Positions 43,401-51,380 of a DNA stretch of 64,000 nt are shown here, one piece after another. The notes beneath the pieces are model-generated. The model was given only the letters and a program-made list of their open reading frames with translations. It had not been told where the DNA came from and made no database searches. The DNA comes from Bradyrhizobium diazoefficiens (GTDB lineage: Bacteria; Pseudomonadota; Alphaproteobacteria; Rhizobiales; Xanthobacteraceae), in contig NZ_JAFCJE010000001.1 of assembly GCF_018131185.1 (NCBI RefSeq), forward strand, positions 958,001 through 1,022,000. Direction: 5' to 3'. How positions within the stretch are numbered: the stretch's first letter is position 1; the number at the start of each line of letters is the position of its first letter. Both the position numbers and the translations under genes were made by a program.

Positions 43401-44081
43401 CTCGTCGAGCCCGCGCTTGCCGCCGCACCGATCGCGGTGGCCTCGGCGCAAATCCCGTTCACGATCCGCGACGGACGGCTGCGCGTCGGCGCGACGCCGC
43501 TGGAAGCGAAGAACGCCCGCGCCATCGTCTCCGGCGGCTACGACATCCCCGCCGACCAGGCCGACATCCGCGCCAGCCTGACGCCGATCATGACCGGCCT
43601 CTCCGGCGCCCCGCCGGAGATCCAGTTGTTCGCGGCGGGACCTCCGGACAAGCTCAGTCGCACCATCGACCTCGCGCCGCTGTCCTCGTGGCTTGCGGTG
43701 CGCACGATCGACCGCGAGACGCGCCGGCTCGATGCGATCGAGCGCGGCGAGCCGCCACCGGCGACCGCGGCGCTGCCGACGCTGGTGTCTCCGGACGCTG
43801 CGCCCGAGCAAGCGCCTGGCAATGTGCCGCTGCCGGGCCAGGACCCGCGCCGTCCGCCGTCGAAGTCGAAAGTTGAACCCAAGATCGAACCCAAGATCGA
43901 CCCCAGGGCTGCTCCGACGCCGAGGGCCCCGCAGGCCGCGCCCGCCGCGCCGAGCCCGCCGCTGGCGAGCCAACAGCTCGCACCGCTGCCGCCGCCAATC
44001 GACGTGAGGCCTGCGCCGGGCCCTGCGCCCGCAAAGCCCCGGCCAAAGCCGCCGCTGGTGCTGACGCCGCAGAATCCGTGA
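40431..44081 (+). CDS. AsmA-family envelope protein (1216 aa)
   Basis: The GTG at 40431 follows GAGGGGAG; the upstream TTG at 40413 adds six residues with no support. One N-terminal membrane helix (T-T-L-L-G-L-A-I-A-F-I-I-A-L-L-A-A-L-I-G) precedes a long periplasmic body of AsmA/YhdP beta-groove type (I-G-V-P-V-R-V-A-G-E-L-D-A-R-L-L-P-A-P-T-L). About 100 Pro/Ala/Lys-rich residues end the protein, including an exact K-I-E-P repeat. AsmA proteins move phospholipids to the outer membrane in studied bacteria. Confidence 0.85.
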   Translation: MQTTLLGLAIAFIIALLAALIGPYYVDWNQFRPQFEAEAGKIIGVPVRVAGELDARLLPAPTLRLRQVTFGGNNDLGRLRADKLDVEFSLGSLMRGEWRATELSVGGMAVDLGLDARGRVDLPSTASGTFNLASLAIERLNLTGRIALHDAASRSTLELNDIAFSGDVRSLAGSVRGDGGFTAAGVRYPFRVSSGPSADGNATRLHLNIDPGERAILADLEGVLAFENRLPKFDGVLTLAVPAAKKAGEAGPTPWKLTTKLKADPAGAKFEQIDASFGPEDSALKLGGVGDLKFGASPLLRAVLSARQVDADRLTAKGDAEPLRILPALRAGLAAIPQAPIPAQIEFNSDQIMLGGRPLQNISAELQTDGRSWTFQRLELRAPGMTQLSLNGATPGADSFSGRLSVESSDPDTLMAWLQGRSEINRRSTRPLRLAGDVTIAANHLAIDGLKADIEGGAVQGRIAFVQTGASKGSRIDAELKADRLDLDAAASFVRALAGPQGEWPEEAKLSLDIGRAISAGQELRPFAAKLGYGPASLSLEQLRFGQASGVTTEASGSFDRTKATGKLALKSSSNSLRELTALIEPFAPAVRARFDAIPALPGATRLKLDLSLDRNAEHADRSNARAVLELDAPQLKATTTLAAQMPAAAIGGIDLDRLRNSDFTLESKVSAPQAGALLALLGLDRVAAAGEGASQFEGKLTGAWRRPLQLNAKLSGGGLDADAQGSVELSEPKASVNLRVRNVNLAPLLGTGPTDKSAQKVSLSSRLTLTGNRLIFDDLDGNAAGSHLRGHLAVTLDPEKSVDGEVGLDTLDLAPALAMAIGAAGHDTGEPLSAGLVTGWRGRIAFQALRGMLPGGIELRPFGGMIRSDGQSLALDALKGGVGGGEMSASFDARNGASGLALNARIELGNVDAATLRYRDLALPKGRVSVQMALTSQGRSVSALTGALAGNGTVTLASAEISGLNPRAFEIAIRASDGGQVADDNRLRQLVEPALAAAPIAVASAQIPFTIRDGRLRVGATPLEAKNARAIVSGGYDIPADQADIRASLTPIMTGLSGAPPEIQLFAAGPPDKLSRTIDLAPLSSWLAVRTIDRETRRLDAIERGEPPPATAALPTLVSPDAAPEQAPGNVPLPGQDPRRPPSKSKVEPKIEPKIDPRAAPTPRAPQAAPAAPSPPLASQQLAPLPPPIDVRPAPGPAPAKPRPKPPLVLTPQNP

Positions 44082-44121
44082 AGTGCGACTTGGTTTTGCG
44101 CAGAGCCGCGAATTGGCTCAC

Positions 44122-44141
44122 CTCTCCCGCTTGCGGGAGAG
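44122..44141. repeat. short palindrome CTCTCCCGC-TT-GCGGGAGAG
   Basis: Perfect 9-bp arms with a 2-nt loop, 40 nt after the asmA-like stop codon. It looks like a dispersed Bradyrhizobium palindrome and may also end the AsmA transcript, although no T-tract follows. Confidence 0.6.
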
Positions 44142-44322
44142 GGCCCTTCGCACTGCTTAACCCATTCCCTCGCATTTGAATGAATTTTGCCCGGCAAAAC
44201 TGATTTGCCGATTTTACTGAATTCTCGCGTTTCATCTCTAGCGTCGTTTCAGAGGAATTCGGCGTCGCGTCAACTGAGGCGCGACGGTTCGCAAAGAACG
44301 GCCAAGAACTGGGGATATCGAG

Positions 44323-45447
44323 ATGAACGGGGCGAAATCGCTTCTGCAGGATCTGGACGATGCGATCGCGCGCGGCACCGACGAAAGCCGGGCGAAGGCG
44401 TTGTGGCATGCGACCGACATTCTGATCACCGGACGCTATAGCGACGACGAGATCAGCATGTTCGGCGAGGTCATCGGCCGGCTCGCCGAAGAGATCGAGG
44501 TCGCCGCGCGGGCGCAGCTTTCGGAGCTGATGGCGGCGTGCGATCACGCTCCCCTCAACGTCATCGAAAAGCTCGCCCTCGACGACGAGATCGAGGTCGC
44601 CGGTCCCGTGCTGCGCGAGTCCAATCGTCTCGACGAGAAGATGCTGGTCGAGAGCGCCATGACCAAGGGCCAGTCGCATCTGCTCGCGATCGCCCAGCGC
44701 AAGTCGATCGGCGAGGCCGTGACCGACGTGCTGGTCAAGCGCGGCGATCAGGAGGTCGTGACGTCGGTGGCAAGGAACGAGGGCGCGCGCTTCTCCGGTT
44801 CAGGCCTGCTGCACATGGTCCGCCGCGCCGAAGGCGATTCGATCCTCGCCGAGCAGCTCGGCCTTCGCAAGGACGTGCCGCGTCACATCTTCCAGCAGCT
44901 GATCTCGAAGGCGTCGGAGGACGTCCGCCGCCGCCTCGAGACCGAGCGGCCCGAAATGATGGCGCAGATCCAGAGCTCGGTGACCGAGGTCACCGGCGAT
45001 CTTCAGTCCAAGTTCGGCCCGTCCTCGCGCAGCTATTTCGTCGCCAAGCGGGTGGTGACGACGCAGTATCGCCAGGGCAACCTCAATCAGGATTCGATCT
45101 CGAGCTATGCGCGCCAGCATCGCTTCGACGAGGTGCAGATCGGCCTGTCGCTGCTGTCGGCGCTGCCGGTGGACGTGATCGAGCGCGCGATGATGGACCG
45201 CAACCGCGAGATGATTCTGGTGCTGTGCAAGGCGCTCGACTTCTCCTGGGACACGACCATGTCGTTGTTGTTCCTCGGCGCCAAGGATCATCTGATCACG
45301 GCGCGCGAGCTTCACGACAACGAGCGCGATTTCGGCCGGCTCAAGATCGAGACCTCGCGCAGCGTTCTGAAGTTCTACCAGTCGCGCAAGAACAGCGCGG
45401 GTGCCGATTCCGCTACGGGCCGTCAGCCCGAGCTTCAGGTCCACTGA
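44323..45447 (+). CDS. DUF2336-domain protein (374 aa)
   Basis: All-helical, HEAT/ARM-like layout, with the DUF2336 core between about residues 50 and 280 (I-E-K-L-A-L-D-D-E-I-E-V-A-G-P-V-L, then F-S-G-S-G-L-L-H-M-V-R-R-A-E-G-D-S-I-L-A). The family is almost confined to Alphaproteobacteria and has no settled function. 28 bp downstream lies a short gene that may form an operon with it. Confidence 0.8.
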   Translation: MNGAKSLLQDLDDAIARGTDESRAKALWHATDILITGRYSDDEISMFGEVIGRLAEEIEVAARAQLSELMAACDHAPLNVIEKLALDDEIEVAGPVLRESNRLDEKMLVESAMTKGQSHLLAIAQRKSIGEAVTDVLVKRGDQEVVTSVARNEGARFSGSGLLHMVRRAEGDSILAEQLGLRKDVPRHIFQQLISKASEDVRRRLETERPEMMAQIQSSVTEVTGDLQSKFGPSSRSYFVAKRVVTTQYRQGNLNQDSISSYARQHRFDEVQIGLSLLSALPVDVIERAMMDRNREMILVLCKALDFSWDTTMSLLFLGAKDHLITARELHDNERDFGRLKIETSRSVLKFYQSRKNSAGADSATGRQPELQVH

Positions 45448-45475
45448 TCAGGAATTCGACAGGGGAGTATTTGCA

Positions 45476-45715
45476 ATGTTGCCTCAATTCGGCACCGCCG
45501 TTCGCAAGAAGAACCTCAATAGTGCCGTCACCGCCGATATCGGCGGTGCACCGGACAAGGCGTCGGTGGACGCGGCCTGGCTCGTTCTGGAAGCCGCAAA
45601 TGATCTCGGCGACCACGCTGCGATCGAAGCCTGCCGCCGCGTCATCGACGCCGAGCTGAACGGCACGGTCGCCGGCGGCTCGGATGTCGATCTCGTGCTG
45701 GGATATTTCCGGTAA
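45476..45715 (+). CDS. small hypothetical protein (79 aa), partner of the DUF2336 gene
   Basis: The ATG at 45476 (M-L-P-Q-F-G-T-A-V-R-K-K) follows AGGGGAG; the longer in-frame ORF starting at 45401 would overlap the DUF2336 coding end. The sequence is acidic and helical, with A-W-L-V-L-E-A-A-N-D-L-G-D-H-A-A-I-E-A-C-R-R. No family recognised. Position suggests joint expression with DUF2336. Confidence 0.65.
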   Translation: MLPQFGTAVRKKNLNSAVTADIGGAPDKASVDAAWLVLEAANDLGDHAAIEACRRVIDAELNGTVAGGSDVDLVLGYFR

Positions 45716-45747
45716 GACTTCGCAGCGCAGCGAATCCTCGAGCGCTC

Positions 45748-47454
45748 TCAGCCGGAATTGGAGCGCTTGGATCCTGCGTCGGGCCGTAGTTTTGATCTTG
45801 CCGCGCTCAGCGCTGCCGCCAGCTCGTCGATGTGGTAGGGCTTCGCCAGGATCTGGACGCCCGCTGCGTGGGCATCGTGGGCCGAAGCTTCGGCATACCC
45901 GCTGGTCAACAATACCGGGATGTGGCCTCGCCGTTTTCTGATCTCGCGTGCGAGCTCGACGCCGTTCATGCCGCCGGGCATCATGATATCCGAAAAAACA
46001 ACATCGACCGAGCGGCCATCGGCCAGGGCGCCGAGAGCCGCGGCAGCGCTGGCGGCGCGCGTGACGTCGTAACCAAGCTGGCCGAGCATCTCGCTGACCA
46101 GCGCGGCAACTTCGTCGTCGTCTTCCACCAGCAAGACCTTGCCCTGGTTGCTCTTTTTCGGCCGCACCCGGGTGAGGTCGATCAGGTGTCGCCCGCTGGT
46201 GGGAAGATCGTGCGATCGAGGCAGGTACAGCGCAATGCTCGTGCCCCGGCCGACTTCCGATTGAATTCGTACGGTGCCACGGGACTGGGTCGCAAACCCG
46301 TGGACCTGCGCGAGTCCCAGGCCGGAGCCCTTTCCCACGTCCTTGGTCGTGAAGAACGGCTCGAACACGCGCGCCAGGATCTCGGGAGACATGCCGATAC
46401 CGGTGTCGACGACGGATAGCCGGACGTAGTCGCCCGTGATCTGCTCGTCGTTGAAACCAGGGAGATTCTCCCCGCGCACGACGATCGTGCCGCCATTGGG
46501 CATGGCATCGCGGGCATTGACGGCCAGGTTCAGAATGACCAGTTCGAGTTCACCGGGATCGACCTCCACCGGCCAGAGCTGCTCCGGGAAATCGAACTCG
46601 ACATGGACGTCGCCCCGCAGGCTGCGATCGAGCAGTTCACGCATCCCGCCGATCTGCACGGCAACGTCGACGGGCTCGGGACGAAGTGTCTGCCTGCGCG
46701 AAAACGCCAGAAGCTGCTTGGTCAGGCTGGCGCCGCGCTGCGCCGCCTGGATCATCCCCTCCATCAAGCGGCGGCGGCGGTTTGGATCGGTCTGGCGGTC
46801 GAGCATGTCGAGGCCACCGGAAATCACCATCAGCAGATTGTTGAAGTCGTGAGCTACGCCGCCGGTGAGCTGGCCGATGGCCTCGATCTTCTGGGCCTGG
46901 CGCAGCGTTTCCTCGACGCGGGCGCGCTCGTTCATTTCGAGACGCAACTGCTCGTTGGCCTCCTTCAGCTCGCGCGTGCGCTCGACCACCAGCTTCTCGA
47001 GGTCTTGCGCCGTCTGCTCGCGGGCCTGGAGCAGGGCCCGGATTTCATACTGGCGCCGTCGCGCCCTCATCGCGGATTGAACCGTGCTGGTTAGTGTGAT
47101 CGGCTGAACCGGACGTTCGAGCAGCGAAACGTTGCGGAGAAGTTCGACGATGCTGCGTCGCCACGCAACGACAGCCGGCTGTTCTCGATGGCTGGTGAGG
47201 ACGACAAAGGGCAGGTCGGACCATGGCGGTTGCGCCGCGATCCATTGGGCCAGCGGTGCCGTGTCCTTCCCGAACAATCCTTCCTCGGCGAGAAAGACGG
47301 CGCCCACGCCTTCGCTCATCGCGCTGACGAGTTCGGGCAGGCTTCGGCAGTTCACCGCTTCCAGATGGGAGTTGCGGAAGAGCTCGGCTGATGCCGGTCC
47401 ATCGCGTCCGATCGGGGCGAATATGAGAACGCGGCTATCGCGAGCCGCGTTCAT
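45748..47454 (-). CDS. hybrid histidine kinase with N-terminal pseudo-receiver (568 aa)
   Basis: Residues about 1-135 resemble a receiver fold without a clear phospho-Asp. A coiled coil follows (R-T-R-E-L-K-E-A-N-E-Q-L-R-L-E-M-N-E), then HisKA with the phospho-His in G-G-V-A-H-D-F-N-N-L-L, HATPase with N-L-A-V-N-A-R-D-A-M-P, D-T-G-I-G-M and G-S-G-L-G-L, and a C-terminal receiver with D in V-V-F-S-D-I-M-M-P and K in L-A-K-P-Y. No TM, so a cytoplasmic signal is expected. Its ATG overlaps the kaiC stop by 4 nt, so it is translationally coupled to kaiC. Confidence 0.88.
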   Translation of the reverse strand: MNAARDSRVLIFAPIGRDGPASAELFRNSHLEAVNCRSLPELVSAMSEGVGAVFLAEEGLFGKDTAPLAQWIAAQPPWSDLPFVVLTSHREQPAVVAWRRSIVELLRNVSLLERPVQPITLTSTVQSAMRARRRQYEIRALLQAREQTAQDLEKLVVERTRELKEANEQLRLEMNERARVEETLRQAQKIEAIGQLTGGVAHDFNNLLMVISGGLDMLDRQTDPNRRRRLMEGMIQAAQRGASLTKQLLAFSRRQTLRPEPVDVAVQIGGMRELLDRSLRGDVHVEFDFPEQLWPVEVDPGELELVILNLAVNARDAMPNGGTIVVRGENLPGFNDEQITGDYVRLSVVDTGIGMSPEILARVFEPFFTTKDVGKGSGLGLAQVHGFATQSRGTVRIQSEVGRGTSIALYLPRSHDLPTSGRHLIDLTRVRPKKSNQGKVLLVEDDDEVAALVSEMLGQLGYDVTRAASAAAALGALADGRSVDVVFSDIMMPGGMNGVELAREIRKRRGHIPVLLTSGYAEASAHDAHAAGVQILAKPYHIDELAAALSAARSKLRPDAGSKRSNSG

Positions 47455-48965
47455 TCGATCGATCCTTCCGGGAGTGCCGTGCCGGTATAATGCGGATTGC
47501 CGGAAAAGATGCCACTGAACTCCTGGAGGGGCGGGCCGAGCTTGATCCCGGTGCTGCCGAGCCGGAACTCGCGGATGGTATGCTCGTGGTTGCCGCTGCG
47601 CTTCTTCACGACGGAAAGAGCGCGCCGCACCGTTCCGCCGAACTCGAAATAGCGCAACATCAACACCGCATCGCTCAAATAGCTGAGGTCGAGCGGCGTT
47701 TCCATTGGGCCCACCAGCCCATGCTGCGCGAGGATCAGGATGGTGAGCACACCCTGCTGCGCCAGATAGCTCAGCAGCTCATGCATCTGCAGGATGAGAA
47801 AGCGCTCGTCCGGCATCGCGTTCAAATAGCCGTTCAGGCTGTCGATAACGACAATGCGGGCGCCGTCGACCTCGACGCTTTGACGAAGCGTTGCTGCGAA
47901 CTCACCGGGCGACAATTCGGCGGGATCAATCTGTTGAAATCGCACTTTGCCGGAATCGAGGTGTTTCTGCAGGGGCAGGCCCAGCGTAAGAGCCCGTGCT
48001 TCGATCGTTCCCCGGCCTTCATCGAACGCGAAGAAGACGGCGTGCTCGCCGCGTTCCGCCGCCGCGATGGCATAGGCGAGCGCGAGCGACGATTTCCCCA
48101 CACCGGCCGAGCCGAGGAGCAGCACGTTGGTGCCCCGCTCGATCCCGCCTCCCAGGAGCCGATCCAGCTCGGGGTTTCCGCTGGACATGGACTCGCCGCG
48201 GAACGCCTTGTGATGTTCCGCCGCGACGAGTCGGGGAAAGATGCGCAAGCCTCCTTGCGAAATCGTAAAATCGTGATAGCCGCCCCGAAACCGGATGCCG
48301 CGCATCTTGATCACGCGAAGCCGTCGCCGCTCGGCCCCGTAGTCGATCGCGAGCTGTTCCAGCATGACGACGCCGTGCGCGATCGAATGCAGCTGCAGAT
48401 CGTCCTGAGACGATGAGAGGTCGTCGAGGAGGACGACGGTGCAACTTCGGTTGGTGAAGAAGTGCTTCAAGGCCAGCACCTGGCGGCGGTAGCGCAGCGG
48501 ATTCTGCGCCAGGAGGCGCAGTTCGGACAGGCTGTCGAGCACCACGCGGGTGGGATTGAGCCTTTCGACTTCCTTGAAGATCAGATTGGTGGTTTCGCTC
48601 AGCTCCATCTCGGCGGGATGGAAGACCGTGAGCTCCCGATCGGGATCGAGCGTCGTCTCCGGCGGTACCAGTTCGAAGATGTCCACGCCTTGCAGGGACC
48701 AGCCGTGCCTACGCGCTACGAGCTCGAGCTCCCGCCTCGTCTCGGACAGGGAGATATAGAGCACGCGTTCGCCGCCCCTCGCGCCCTCGAGAAGAAATTG
48801 CAGCGCAATCGTTGTCTTGCCGGTGCCCGGCCGACCCTCATAGAGATACATCCGGTTGGCGTCCAAACCGCCGCCCAGAATGTCATCCAAACCGTCGCTG
48901 CCGGTCGAAACTCTTGGCAAATCTTTGGGACTGTTGTCGGAAGCAGCCGTCGACGTATCGGTCAT
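47451..48965 (-). CDS. kaiC: KaiC-family double-domain ATPase (504 aa)
   Basis: Two RecA/KaiC domains: the first with Walker A G-R-P-G-T-G-K-T-T near residue 45, the second with G-S-A-G-V-G-K-S-S near residue 288. The cyanobacterial catalytic Glu pair appears as S-E (L-Y-I-S-L-S-E-T) in the first domain and D-E (F-F-A-F-D-E-G-R) in the second. The second-domain region aligned to the clock phosphosites reads S-Y-L-S-D: the Ser position is kept and the Thr is Tyr. No kaiA or kaiB is adjacent. It is followed directly by the hybrid kinase, suggesting a KaiC-to-kinase signalling pair. Confidence 0.85.
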   Translation of the reverse strand: MTDTSTAASDNSPKDLPRVSTGSDGLDDILGGGLDANRMYLYEGRPGTGKTTIALQFLLEGARGGERVLYISLSETRRELELVARRHGWSLQGVDIFELVPPETTLDPDRELTVFHPAEMELSETTNLIFKEVERLNPTRVVLDSLSELRLLAQNPLRYRRQVLALKHFFTNRSCTVVLLDDLSSSQDDLQLHSIAHGVVMLEQLAIDYGAERRRLRVIKMRGIRFRGGYHDFTISQGGLRIFPRLVAAEHHKAFRGESMSSGNPELDRLLGGGIERGTNVLLLGSAGVGKSSLALAYAIAAAERGEHAVFFAFDEGRGTIEARALTLGLPLQKHLDSGKVRFQQIDPAELSPGEFAATLRQSVEVDGARIVVIDSLNGYLNAMPDERFLILQMHELLSYLAQQGVLTILILAQHGLVGPMETPLDLSYLSDAVLMLRYFEFGGTVRRALSVVKKRSGNHEHTIREFRLGSTGIKLGPPLQEFSGIFSGNPHYTGTALPEGSIE

Positions 48966-49283
48966 TGCACCCCCTTAACGCATTCCCAAAAAGAAAGCCG
49001 GTCTTGGGCAGAGCAGCCCCTTGGACCGGACAAAATCCGTCTCTATGGAACTCACACAGTCGGATTGGGTTCCGTCGGTGAGGCCGGCCCGGGAAGGTCG
49101 AACGAAGGAGCCCTCGGGCCGGGAGCGGCACAACCGTTTCCGCACTGGTTCCTGTGGATTGCCCGGCTCGGGCCCAATGCTCGAGGATGCGACGTCGGTC
49201 GAGCCGTGTCGGTCCAAAATTGGACGAAGCGTGCGGATCGTTGACCCGCCAATCCGGCGTATTGCGCGGCGGCATGCGGTAGC
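48966..49283. other. region upstream of kaiC
   Basis: 318 bp without a credible gene. The plus-strand ORFs crossing it are unmatched. It holds the kaiC promoter and the 3' end of the LysR transcript unit. The one sequence of note is the EcfG-like promoter candidate at 49049-49073. Confidence 0.4.
49049..49073 (-). promoter_or_regulatory. candidate EcfG (general stress) promoter for kaiC
   Basis: On the minus strand GGAAC (49073-49069) is followed after 16 nt by AGTT (49052-49049). The alphaproteobacterial general-stress sigma EcfG recognises GGAAC with 16-17 nt to CGTT, so there is one mismatch in the -10 element. Start codon about 84 nt downstream. Confidence 0.35.
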
Positions 49284-50222
49284 TCAGGCCAGATCGCGGG
49301 GGACGGGTTTGTTCGCGGCGATAGCCGAGAGGATCCTGATGAAGGTCGTCACCGCCGGAGCCGGCGTGCGGTGCCGCTGGGTGATGAGGCCGAATTCGAT
49401 GTCGATCGGCGCGGGCTTCATCACCAGATGGGCGAGTTCACGCCTGCGCCAGTATGGCTCCAGAAGCGGGATTGGCGCCCAGCCGACCGCGTCGCTCGCC
49501 ATCGCCACCTGGCGCATCGCGGCGAAGCTCTCGGCCCAGATCCGTGGAACGAACCCCCCGGACTTGGGCACCCTGAATGCGCGATTATCGCCGGCGCCGC
49601 TGGTCGCCTCGGATGAATAATGCGAGGGACGGGGGCCGGTTAGGGGATAGTCCAGCAGATCCTCCGGCTTGATCACCTTGTGCCGCAGCAGCGGATGGCC
49701 GCGCCGGCAGTACAGCGCGACCTTGACGGTGGCCAGTTTCTCGAACGCGAGATCGTCGAGGTCGCGGACCTCGACCCGGTCGCCGATCGCGATATCGGCG
49801 CTGCCGTTCAGCACCTCCTTGACCGCGAACCGGGCTTCAGTGGAGCGCAGGCGACAGCGGAGCTTTGGAAATTCCATCGCGAGGCGTCCGAGTGCCTGCG
49901 GCACCCAGAGCTCGGACGGAAACGTGCCGGCAACCACCGTGATCTCGCCGACCTCGAGCCCTCTGGCCAGACGAATCTCGCGCGACAGGATGTCCATGCT
50001 GCGCGTCACCGGCTCGCCTCGCTCCAGCACGATGCGGCCGAACATCGTCGGCTCGGGCACGCCCGTTCCCCTGTCGAACAATCGCACGCCGAGCTCGCCT
50101 TCAAGCGCCTGAAGCGCGCGCGTCAGCGCGGATTGGGTGATGCCCAAGGCCTCGGCCGCACGGCCGAAATGACGGTGGTGGTCGAGGGCTTTGACGATCT
50201 CGATGTGGCGGATGGTGATCAT
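49284..50222 (-). CDS. LysR-family transcriptional regulator (312 aa)
   Basis: The N-terminal HTH is intact (R-H-I-E-I-V-K-A-L-D-H-H-R-H-F-G-R-A-A-E-A-L-G-I-T-Q-S-A-L-T-R-A-L), followed by a type 2 periplasmic-binding effector domain. Normal length. No divergent catabolic gene adjoins it, only an autotransporter relic, so its target may have been lost or lie elsewhere. Confidence 0.88.
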   Translation of the reverse strand: MITIRHIEIVKALDHHRHFGRAAEALGITQSALTRALQALEGELGVRLFDRGTGVPEPTMFGRIVLERGEPVTRSMDILSREIRLARGLEVGEITVVAGTFPSELWVPQALGRLAMEFPKLRCRLRSTEARFAVKEVLNGSADIAIGDRVEVRDLDDLAFEKLATVKVALYCRRGHPLLRHKVIKPEDLLDYPLTGPRPSHYSSEATSGAGDNRAFRVPKSGGFVPRIWAESFAAMRQVAMASDAVGWAPIPLLEPYWRRRELAHLVMKPAPIDIEFGLITQRHRTPAPAVTTFIRILSAIAANKPVPRDLA

Positions 50223-50374
50223 GATGCATTGAGCTCATTGAATTTTGTCTTCGATGAATTTGACACATCAGGACACGCTTCGTCATCTGACGAAGAGGCG
50301 GCAAGTGATTCAGTGCTGAAGCAAACTGGTCCGTCTGGAATGGGAATGAGCGCGGATGCGCGTGGGGGCAGGTT

Positions 50375-50578
50375 TTGACTATGGGGAATTATCAGGCGCG
50401 ATCGGACTCCGATCGTCGCAACGGATCGTCGCGGCCTGAGCTCGGCAGCCGGATCGGCAAGTCCCGCGCGGAATGGAAATTCCGCAGCGGCATATCGGTG
50501 ATGGCGAAGCTCGACGGCGAGTTCGCCGAGCGGTCGCTGACCTACGCCGGCAGCGCGCGGCTGCGTTACGCGTGGTGA
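50375..50578 (+). pseudogene. remnant of an autotransporter beta-barrel C-terminus
   Basis: The last 30 codons read G-I-S-V-M-A-K-L-D-G-E-F-A-E-R-S-L, then T-Y-A-G-S-A-R-L-R-Y-A-W, the closing strand of an autotransporter barrel with terminal Trp. Nothing upstream in any frame continues the barrel. This is the second such relic in the window. Confidence 0.6.
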
Positions 50579-50648
50579 TCGCGGCACGCATTGGGCCGCA
50601 CTAGGGGCTGGGCGGCTCAACCTCCTGCGCGGTGGCGTGCTGTCGCCG

Positions 50649-51167
50649 TCATTGCGCAGGAGGACTTACCGGCTTCGCCTTGCGGTAGATCACGACGTCT
50701 TCGCCGTGACGGTTCGTGCTCCGCTCGAGGAGATAGTCTGACCTCTCCAGCACGCGGCGGGATGCACCGTTCCTGACATTCACGATGCCGATGAGAGATG
50801 GCAGCTTGAAATGCGACAGCCCGATGTCCGTCATCGCGGCCGCGATCTCGCTTGCGAATCCCCGGCCCCAGAATTCGCGCTTGTACGCGTAGAGGATCTC
50901 GATCTCGTCGACGTCGTCGACGAGAATGTGCCGGATGCCCGCGCGTCCCACGAACGCTCCGTCCTGCGTTCGCATCACCCAGAGGCCGAAGCCGTGCTGG
51001 TCCCAATGGGCCATGTTGGTGGCGAGATAGGTCTTCGTGACCTCGGGCGTCCGCACCCCACCGAGATAGCGGGAGACCTCGGCATCGAGATGCAACGCGA
51101 CGAGGTCGGTGAGGTGGCTTTCGTTCAGCCGCTCTGCGGTGAGCCGCTTGGTACTGAAGTGATCCAT
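50649..51167 (-). CDS. GNAT acetyltransferase, RimJ/RimL-like (172 aa)
   Basis: The start at 51167 (M-D-H-F-S-T-K-R-L) matches the family beginning; a TTG seven codons upstream is not preferred. The acetyl-CoA loop is visible as E-F-W-G-R-G-F-A-S-E-I, and the C-terminal N-x-x-S-x-R motif as N-V-R-N-G-A-S-R-R-V-L-E. Acceptor unknown, possibly a ribosomal or other protein N-terminus. Confidence 0.85.
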   Translation of the reverse strand: MDHFSTKRLTAERLNESHLTDLVALHLDAEVSRYLGGVRTPEVTKTYLATNMAHWDQHGFGLWVMRTQDGAFVGRAGIRHILVDDVDEIEILYAYKREFWGRGFASEIAAAMTDIGLSHFKLPSLIGIVNVRNGASRRVLERSDYLLERSTNRHGEDVVIYRKAKPVSPPAQ

Positions 51168-51197
51168 GATTGCGAGGGTCGTCACCAAAACGCGTCA

Positions 51198-51216
51198 CCA
51201 ACTGGTCGCCAGTTGG
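51198..51216. promoter_or_regulatory. palindrome CCAACTGG-TCG-CCAGTTGG upstream of the GNAT gene
   Basis: Perfect 8+8 bp inverted repeat with a 3-nt spacer, starting 31 bp before the GNAT start on the minus strand. The position suits an operator. No regulator is adjacent, so it is only a candidate. Confidence 0.35.
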
Positions 51217-51380
51217 ATGCCGCTGAGGTCGATCATGCCAGCGAGCTGATGTTTTGCCCGACGGGTCAACCGGTCCGTCGTCTGCGGTCGGATGATTTTC
51301 GTGCTCGCGTAAGCCATTGATTTTTCAACCCCCGTCCACGGTGCATGGGGTTGTTTTCGCAGTTTTTGTTTGAAGGGGGC

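Noticed and set aside
41517..43973. 818-codon minus ORF opposite the AsmA gene
   Set aside because: Antisense of a GC-rich gene, dominated by Arg, Gly and Ala, with no domain.
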